DNA of 10,815 bases, from NCBI GenBank assembly GCA_030039515.1, contig JASHVT010000034.1, positions 1 to 10,815 of the forward strand, read 5' to 3'. The DNA comes from Nitrososphaerales archaeon (lineage in GTDB: Archaea > Thermoproteota > Nitrososphaeria > Nitrososphaerales > Gagatemarchaeaceae). Position numbers and translations under genes: made by a program. Every line of letters starts with the position of its first letter. Position 1 is the stretch's first letter. This document shows, piece after piece, positions 6,585 to 10,815 of this stretch. The notes beneath the pieces are model-generated. The model had not been told where the DNA came from. It did not search any database and saw only the letters and a list, made by a program, of their open reading frames with translations.

Positions 6585-6724
6585 CGTCGCTCAGCCTCCC
6601 AACGGGCTGCCTTCGACAGCGCCGCTCACTCCAGCACCACGCCTTCCAAGACGCCGCAACGCCGGCTGCATCCCCTCGTGTCCCTGATGGCCCGCAAAGA
6701 GGACGTCGGAGTGCGGCGGAGCAG

Positions 6725-6732
6725 GATATATA
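6725..6732. promoter_or_regulatory. TATA box of the MutS-like operon, possibly bidirectional
   Basis: Plus strand GATATATA, directly followed by operator copy 2. Rightward transcription would start near 6755, about 77 nt before TTG 6832. Read leftward (TATATATC) it could serve the 213-residue gene. No convincing BRE on the plus side. Confidence 0.55.
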
Positions 6733-6748
6733 TGTAACTGTGGTTACA
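6733..6748. promoter_or_regulatory. Palindromic operator, copy 2 (TGTAAC-N4-GTTACA)
   Basis: TGTAACTGTGGTTACA, with perfect six-base arms. It abuts the TATA box and covers the space up to the predicted rightward transcription start, mirroring the arrangement of copy 1 relative to its promoter. For leftward transcription it would sit upstream of TATA. The matching arms and matching position argue for one regulator acting at both promoters. Confidence 0.75.
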
Positions 6749-6831
6749 CGCAGACTGGTCCAAGGGGCGCATCAAGAACATGATAGGCGAGCCTGCCACC
6801 CGCGAGGGCACCGGTCTGGATAGAGGTCACG

Positions 6832-8463
6832 TTGTCCGAGGACGCAGGACAGAGCTGCGCAAGCGGGCGCCCGTCGAGTTGCCTGTGCCGGATTCCATCT
6901 GGTGAGAGCCCCACGAGTCCGCAGCCCTTCTCCAGCATATTGCTTGGTCGCCAGGCGGAGGAGAAACCAGACAGCCCAGCCTCGCTCCCTGTCTTCCATG
7001 ACCTGAATCTAGACCAAATCTTCCTGGCGCTGACGCACGGCCGAGAAGAATACGATTTGGGTCCGTTGCTTCGCGGCCCCCTAAGCGACACCGAGTCCAT
7101 CGCCTACCGCCAGGAAGTGATGAAGGACCTTGAGTCGCCGCCGCTGCGAGGGCAGGTAGAAGCCTTCTCCGAAAGGATGCGCGAGATGCGCCGATGCCTG
7201 GTCCAGGGTGACAAGCTCCACAACGAGTATCAGAAGATGAGCTGGTTCCTGGACGCCGTCGACACCTATTGCGATGGCGTGGAGGGCTTGCTTGGCGGGC
7301 TGTCCAAGAGTGCCCCGAAGTCACGGGGCATGCAGGAGCTCATCAGGTTCCTTGGGTCTTACACATCGTCTGCGGGATTCGTCACCCTGGTTTCGGACAC
7401 GAAGAAACTGAAGCAAAGGATTTCGGAGGTCAGGTACAGGATCCACATAAGGGGCCTTCTCGTAAGCGTTGGGAAGTACGGGGGAGAGCCGGACTACAGC
7501 GCGGAGGTCGAAGAGACCTTCAGGAAATTCCAAGAAGGTGAAGTGGGCGAATACGCGGTCAGAGACCGCTTACGGCGCGATGCCCCGGACATGAACAGCG
7601 TGGAGGAAGGAATCATGGACATGATCGTAAGGCTCTACCCAGACTCGTTTGGGGAGCTCGCGACCTACTGCCGCACCCACGTGGGATACCTCGACAAGAA
7701 TGTCTCCCGCTTCGACAAGGAGGTCCAATTCTACCTCGCGTACTTGCAGCTTATACAAGACATGAAAGCGGCTGGGCTCGACTTCTGCTATCCGACGGTG
7801 GACGACCGGTCGAAGTCGGTCAGAGCAACCGAGACGTTCGACCTGGCCCTTGCCCTGAGGCTCGTCCACGAGGGCGCGAGCGTGGTGCGCAACGACTTCT
7901 CCCTCAGCGGCAGGGAGAGGATGCTTGTCGTCTCCGGCCCCAACCAAGGAGGGAAGACGACCTTCGCCCGCGCCTTCGGGCAGGTCCACTATCTGGCCCG
8001 CCTAGGCTATCCAGTCCCAGGGAAGGAGGCCCAGCTCTTCCTGTCGGACAACATCTTCACGCACTTCGAGAAAGAGGAGCAGATCGAGAACCTCCGAGGC
8101 AAGCTCCAGGATGAACTAATCAGGATACACGACCAGCTCCAGCGGGCCACAGGCCGCAGCGTCATGATCGTGAACGAAGGCTTCAGTTCTACGACCGCGA
8201 GTGACGCTCTCTTCCTGGGCAAGGAAGTCCTTCGGCGAGCCATCGACATCGGATGCATCGGTGTCTACGTGACCTTCGTCGACGAGCTCTCAAGGTTGGG
8301 GGAGGCGACGGTCAGCGTGGTGAGCTCTGTCGTACCTGATAATCCGACCCAGCGGACATTCAAGATGGTGAGAAAGCCAGCCGACGGGCGGGCGTACGCG
8401 ATGGCGATCGCGGAAAAGTACGAACTGACCCGACGGTACGTCAAGAGGCGCCTCTCCCGATGA
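6832..8463 (+). CDS. MutS-like ATPase, first of tandem pair (no mismatch-binding domain)
   Basis: 543 residues from TTG 6832, preceded by AGAGGT five bases away. The start is uncertain: residues 1-30 are Cys/Ser/Pro-rich and may not be translated. The protein surely includes FSSILLG (33-39) and FHDLNLDQIFLALTHGREEYDL (55 onward), features I associate with a family of short MutS-related proteins. Residues 55-355 correspond to the helical core/clamp of MutS; the N-terminal mismatch-recognition domain is absent. The ABC-type ATPase has Walker A GPNQGGKTT (369-377), Walker B MIVNE (445-449, Asn in place of the usual Asp) and SSTTASDA as the MutS-type signature region. The position of the conserved TH motif reads TFVDEL (481-486), so the switch His is Phe. 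It overlaps the second MutS-like gene by ATGA, so the products probably form a heterodimer. Role in DNA repair, recombination control or defence is unknown. Confidence 0.88.
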   Translation: MSEDAGQSCASGRPSSCLCRIPSGESPTSPQPFSSILLGRQAEEKPDSPASLPVFHDLNLDQIFLALTHGREEYDLGPLLRGPLSDTESIAYRQEVMKDLESPPLRGQVEAFSERMREMRRCLVQGDKLHNEYQKMSWFLDAVDTYCDGVEGLLGGLSKSAPKSRGMQELIRFLGSYTSSAGFVTLVSDTKKLKQRISEVRYRIHIRGLLVSVGKYGGEPDYSAEVEETFRKFQEGEVGEYAVRDRLRRDAPDMNSVEEGIMDMIVRLYPDSFGELATYCRTHVGYLDKNVSRFDKEVQFYLAYLQLIQDMKAAGLDFCYPTVDDRSKSVRATETFDLALALRLVHEGASVVRNDFSLSGRERMLVVSGPNQGGKTTFARAFGQVHYLARLGYPVPGKEAQLFLSDNIFTHFEKEEQIENLRGKLQDELIRIHDQLQRATGRSVMIVNEGFSSTTASDALFLGKEVLRRAIDIGCIGVYVTFVDELSRLGEATVSVVSSVVPDNPTQRTFKMVRKPADGRAYAMAIAEKYELTRRYVKRRLSR

Positions 8464-9983
8464 AGGTCCGACTCATGTTCAGGGACGGCGACTTCAATCC
8501 CGAGGCGACCCTCCCCCCGAACGCGGAGGACCTGACGCGCGACCTCGCGCTCGACACCCTACTCAAGGTGATGGCGCGCGGGGATGCGTTTCTTCTTGGC
8601 GTCGCCCGGCGAGCGCTCCTTGTCGGCCTGGACGGTCCGGAGGAGATCGCCTACAGGCAGCGCGCCCTGAACGACTCGATTGAACATCCTGAGGTGGTAA
8701 GGGGCATCTATGGCCTCTCCGTCGAGGCGATAGAAGGGAGGAGGAAGATCTGGCCATGGCTCTCCGAGAGCCCTGAGTCAGTCCTACGGGGCTCTGTCGA
8801 GACTCTCGACCTCTTCTTCGGGATACTCAAGCGCCTCAGAAGAGTCGCTGACGAACACGGCGGCAGCTTCAGGTCAGAGGCCTTCGCCCGCTTCTTCGGC
8901 ATGATAGAGACCGAGTTGGACGACGCGTACCTGCTCAGGATCCAGGAGCACCTGCAAGAGCTGAAGTTTCCAGATGGGCAGCGAATGAGCGCAAAGCTCG
9001 GCAAGGGGTTCAAGGGCGAGGACTACGTCCTTCGCAGGTTCCCGGTCGAGAAACAAAACTGGACCCGTCGCGTGCTTCGAAGGAAGCCCAAGTACAGCTT
9101 CGAGGTTGCGCCGCAGGACGAGGGCGGTCACCGAGCCCTTTCTGAGGTGAGCGACAACGGGATCAGCGCGGTGGCCAAGGCCCTGAGAGAGTCGACAGAC
9201 CGCATCCTGAGCTTCTTCACGGTCCTGCGGACCGAGTTGGGGTTCTACGTCGGGTGCCTCAACCTTCGTGAAGCGCTCGCCCAACTGGGAGAGCCGATCT
9301 GTTTCCCTACCGCGTCGGCTGAGGGCCTCGTCCTCTCGTCTCGAGGGTTGTATGATGCCTGTCTCGCGCTCACGCTCAACAAAGGGGTGGTAAGCAACGA
9401 CTTGAGAGCCGACGGCAAGGGTCTCGTCGTCATCACAGGAGCGAACCAAGGGGGGAAGTCGACGTTCTTGCGGAGCCTCGGGCTGGCATACGCCATGACC
9501 CATGCAGGCATGTTCGCGCCCGCCGAACAATTCTCCGTGACAGTCTCGGCCGGCCTATTCTCGCACTACAAGCGCGAAGAGGACCCGAGCATGAGGAGCG
9601 GCAAGCTCGACGAGGAGCTCGGTAGGCTGAGCGCCATAGTCGACCACATCCGGCGAGGCTGCGTCCTCCTGAGCAATGAGTCATTCGCGTCGACCAACGA
9701 GAGGGAAGGCTCTGAAATCGGAGGGGAGGTCATAGGGGCCCTCTTGGAGGAGGGAGTGAGAGTCTTCGTCGTCACGCATCTGTCTGAGCTCGCCCTACGC
9801 CTCCGCGACTTGTATGCGTCTGACGCCCTGTTCCTCCGCGCTGAGAGGCAAGCGGATGGCCAGAGGACCTTCCGAATCCTGGAGGGCGAACCCCTGTCCA
9901 CAAGCTACGGCCGCGACCTGTACACGCAGGTCTTCGAGGAAGGCAAGACTGCGGAAGCGCTTCCGATAGACGTCTCGCCTTAG
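8460..9983 (+). CDS. MutS-like ATPase, second of tandem pair (canonical TH motif)
   Basis: 507 residues from ATG 8460, overlapping the preceding stop as ATGA. The N-terminal 310 residues are the helical MutS core with a YRQ motif (IAYRQRALNDSIEHPEVV) that parallels IAYRQEVMKDLE of its partner, showing the two arose by duplication. No mismatch-recognition domain is present. The ATPase has Walker A GANQGGKST (327-335), Walker B VLLSNES (402-408, again Asn before Glu) and FASTNEREGSEIG, then VTHLSEL (438-444) with the His that its partner lacks. It also lacks a Smr or other nuclease tail such as that of MutS2. Paired short MutS-like genes of this kind occur in various bacteria; finding them in an archaeal context may reflect transfer, though base composition looks like that of the neighbours. 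The active complex is probably a heterodimer with two unlike ATP sites. Confidence 0.9.
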   Translation: MKVRLMFRDGDFNPEATLPPNAEDLTRDLALDTLLKVMARGDAFLLGVARRALLVGLDGPEEIAYRQRALNDSIEHPEVVRGIYGLSVEAIEGRRKIWPWLSESPESVLRGSVETLDLFFGILKRLRRVADEHGGSFRSEAFARFFGMIETELDDAYLLRIQEHLQELKFPDGQRMSAKLGKGFKGEDYVLRRFPVEKQNWTRRVLRRKPKYSFEVAPQDEGGHRALSEVSDNGISAVAKALRESTDRILSFFTVLRTELGFYVGCLNLREALAQLGEPICFPTASAEGLVLSSRGLYDACLALTLNKGVVSNDLRADGKGLVVITGANQGGKSTFLRSLGLAYAMTHAGMFAPAEQFSVTVSAGLFSHYKREEDPSMRSGKLDEELGRLSAIVDHIRRGCVLLSNESFASTNEREGSEIGGEVIGALLEEGVRVFVVTHLSELALRLRDLYASDALFLRAERQADGQRTFRILEGEPLSTSYGRDLYTQVFEEGKTAEALPIDVSP

Positions 9984-9987
9984 CGAG

Positions 9988-10050
9988 CTCAGGTCTGCAG
10001 GCGCGTGCCCTCCCTCCTTGTGGTCGTTGCCTCCCCAGCGCGGACCTGAG
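9988..10050. repeat. Long inverted repeat (structured intergenic RNA or terminator)
   Basis: CTCAGGTC (9988-9995) is exactly complementary to GACCTGAG (10043-10050), extended inward by a wobble and two pairs to an 11-pair stem around a 41-base C/T-rich loop. A further AGGC/GCCT pairing (9999-10002 with 10029-10032) is possible inside. It starts four bases after the stop of the second MutS-like gene and lies before the end of the convergent ChrB-like gene. No T-tract follows, so termination is not certain. Confidence 0.4.
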
Positions 10051-10111
10051 TCATGGGAACCCGTCGACGTCGAGCGGCGAGCAAGAACGCTCGTGGAGCT
10101 ACAGGACTGAA

Positions 10112-10663
10112 CTACTTGTTGACATCCGCGGGCTGGGCCTTCTCCGCGAAGCTCGCCAGCGCACTCTTGCATCTCGACAGGATTTTCTGGACCTTCGACG
10201 CGTCCTCGTCGCGCCCGTACCTCTTCTCCCTTACATCGGAATACCACTTCTCAAGGGCCTCAAGCGCCTGTTCAAGCTCGTCGGTCTCTTCGTAGGTGAC
10301 CTTCCCATCTGCCACGTTCTGTTCTATCTCGTCCAAGAATTCCTGACACTCTTCGTAGATCTCGTCGTACTGCTTGCGCCTGTCCTCCTGGAACATCTTG
10401 GAGAGCACGACCTCGTCCGGCGCCCCCAGCGGGTCGGCAGCGATCACCAGTATCGTCCCGTACCTCTTGAAGTCGCGCCTGAATCGGTCGACGTCATTCC
10501 TGACTTGCGCCGTGTTCGGGAGGATACAAAGCGAGACGGGCGGATAGAGCGCCCCCAGTTTTTTGAAGTTCCTCCACGCCCTGACCCTGAGTTTGGAAGG
10601 CTCGTTAGGTAGATCGTAGGCGACCAGGATCCACTTCTTGGCCTCAGACCCGTCCATAGGCAT
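10112..10663 (-). CDS. ChrB N-terminal-domain-like protein, stand-alone
   Basis: 183 residues from ATG 10663, with GGAGG (10674-10678) ten bases upstream; ATG 10657 is an alternative. The sequence WILVAYDLPNEPSKLRVRAW (11-30), then KLGALYPPVSLCILPNT (35-51), matches the start of ChrB proteins, where a W-x-L...LP-x-x-P-s-x-LR-V-x-x-W...LGA...S-v-x-x-LP pattern is typical. It is followed by FQEDRRKQYDEIYEECQEFL (90-109) and a helical ELEQALEALEKWYSDVREKRYG segment, also seen after the ChrB N-terminal domain. Full-length ChrB is about 300 residues and carries a second domain; here that is missing, as is any chrA chromate transporter nearby. ChrB regulates chromate resistance in bacteria, but stand-alone N-terminal homologues need not. 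A regulatory or redox-sensing role is inferred. Convergent with the MutS-like pair. Confidence 0.75.
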   Translation of the reverse strand: MPMDGSEAKKWILVAYDLPNEPSKLRVRAWRNFKKLGALYPPVSLCILPNTAQVRNDVDRFRRDFKRYGTILVIAADPLGAPDEVVLSKMFQEDRRKQYDEIYEECQEFLDEIEQNVADGKVTYEETDELEQALEALEKWYSDVREKRYGRDEDASKVQKILSRCKSALASFAEKAQPADVNK

Positions 10664-10681
10664 GACACAATGGCCTCCTAG

Positions 10682-10693
10682 TGATTTAAGTCA
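10682..10693. promoter_or_regulatory. TATA-like imperfect palindrome upstream of the ChrB-like gene
   Basis: TGATTTAAGTCA pairs at five of six positions. On the minus strand it contains CTTAAAT, about 25 nt before ATG 10663, a possible TATA element and operator. Spacing is a little short given the Shine-Dalgarno between it and the start, so this is weak. Confidence 0.3.
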
Positions 10694-10752
10694 TATCAGT
10701 CATCGACAGGTCGCCCCGTCTCACGCTCTGACGACGGACCGGGCTCACTAGT

Positions 10753-10815
10753 CTACTGGCCGCCTGTTCGTAGCCCCATCGCTAGCTGGTCGAAGATGCT
10801 TTTCTCATCGCCGAT
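10753..10815 (-). CDS. C-terminal tail of a minus-strand gene (partial)
   Basis: Read leftward from the window edge, one frame is open for 20 codons and ends in TAG (10755-10753). It gives IGDEKSIFDQLAMGLRTGGQ, an amphipathic, protein-like tail; the other two minus frames stop within 33 bases. It would end about 90 nt before the ChrB-like gene on the same strand. Too short to identify. Confidence 0.4.
   Translation of the reverse strand: MGDEKSIFDQLAMGLRTGGQ

Noticed and set aside
6591..6671. 26-codon minus-strand leader frame (ATG 6671) ahead of the 213-residue gene
   Set aside because: The GAGGGG directly touches the ATG, leaving no spacing, and the Arg/Gly-rich product looks like chance in GC-rich DNA.
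8460..9983. Canonical MutS or MutS2 mismatch/recombination protein
   Set aside because: There is no mismatch-recognition domain (MutS) and no Smr nuclease tail (MutS2), and the protein is much shorter than either.
3339..10663. Chromate-resistance cluster (ChrB-like gene plus transporter)
   Set aside because: The transporter is an MFS carrier in another operon, not the ChrA family, and the ChrB-like protein lacks its second domain.
10112..10663. CRISPR-Cas2-related function for the ChrB-like protein
   Set aside because: The protein is too long for Cas2, its motifs match the ChrB N-terminal region, and there are no repeats or other cas genes in the window.

Overview
The window reads as a piece of a moderately GC-rich archaeal chromosome. 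The evidence is a thermopsin-family (peptidase A5) secreted protease with a C-terminal PEF-type sorting/anchor signal, promoters with TATA boxes (one preceded by a clear BRE, GTAAAT), a probable leaderless start for an antitoxin gene, and mixed ATG/GTG/TTG starts with Shine-Dalgarno sites at several genes. This combination fits a Nitrososphaeria/Bathyarchaeia/Thermoplasmata-type lineage, but the sequence alone does not settle the phylum.

Layout. 2-430 is the C-terminal end of a Ser/Thr-rich repeat surface protein. 539-2110 is a complete membrane-anchored thermopsin-like protease. 2214-2814 (minus) is a VapBC toxin-antitoxin pair whose TATA box is almost symmetric and probably also drives a small four-cysteine protein at 2879-3187. 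3339-5816 (minus) is a tightly packed four-gene operon: two small ribbon-helix-helix-like proteins (the second starting at a TTG that overlaps the previous stop), a Nudix hydrolase and an MFS transporter. 5943-6584 (minus) is an unrecognised 213-residue protein. 6832-9983 (plus) holds two MutS-like ATPases, overlapping by ATGA, which lack the mismatch-recognition domain. 10112-10663 (minus) encodes a stand-alone protein resembling the ChrB N-terminal domain, and 10753-10815 is probably the tail of another minus-strand gene.

The most notable signal is a palindromic site, TGTAAC-N4-GTTACA, found twice (5888-5903 and 6733-6748). The two copies share 15 of 18 bases, and each lies just downstream of a TATA box. 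One is at the promoter of the RHH/Nudix/MFS operon, the other at the promoter of the MutS-like pair (and possibly of the 213-residue gene). This suggests a small local regulon in which one or both RHH proteins repress their own operon and the divergent MutS-like operon. The physiological role (nucleotide-pool or DNA-damage response, export, or defence) is inference only. I see no tRNA, rRNA, CRISPR array or insertion sequence.
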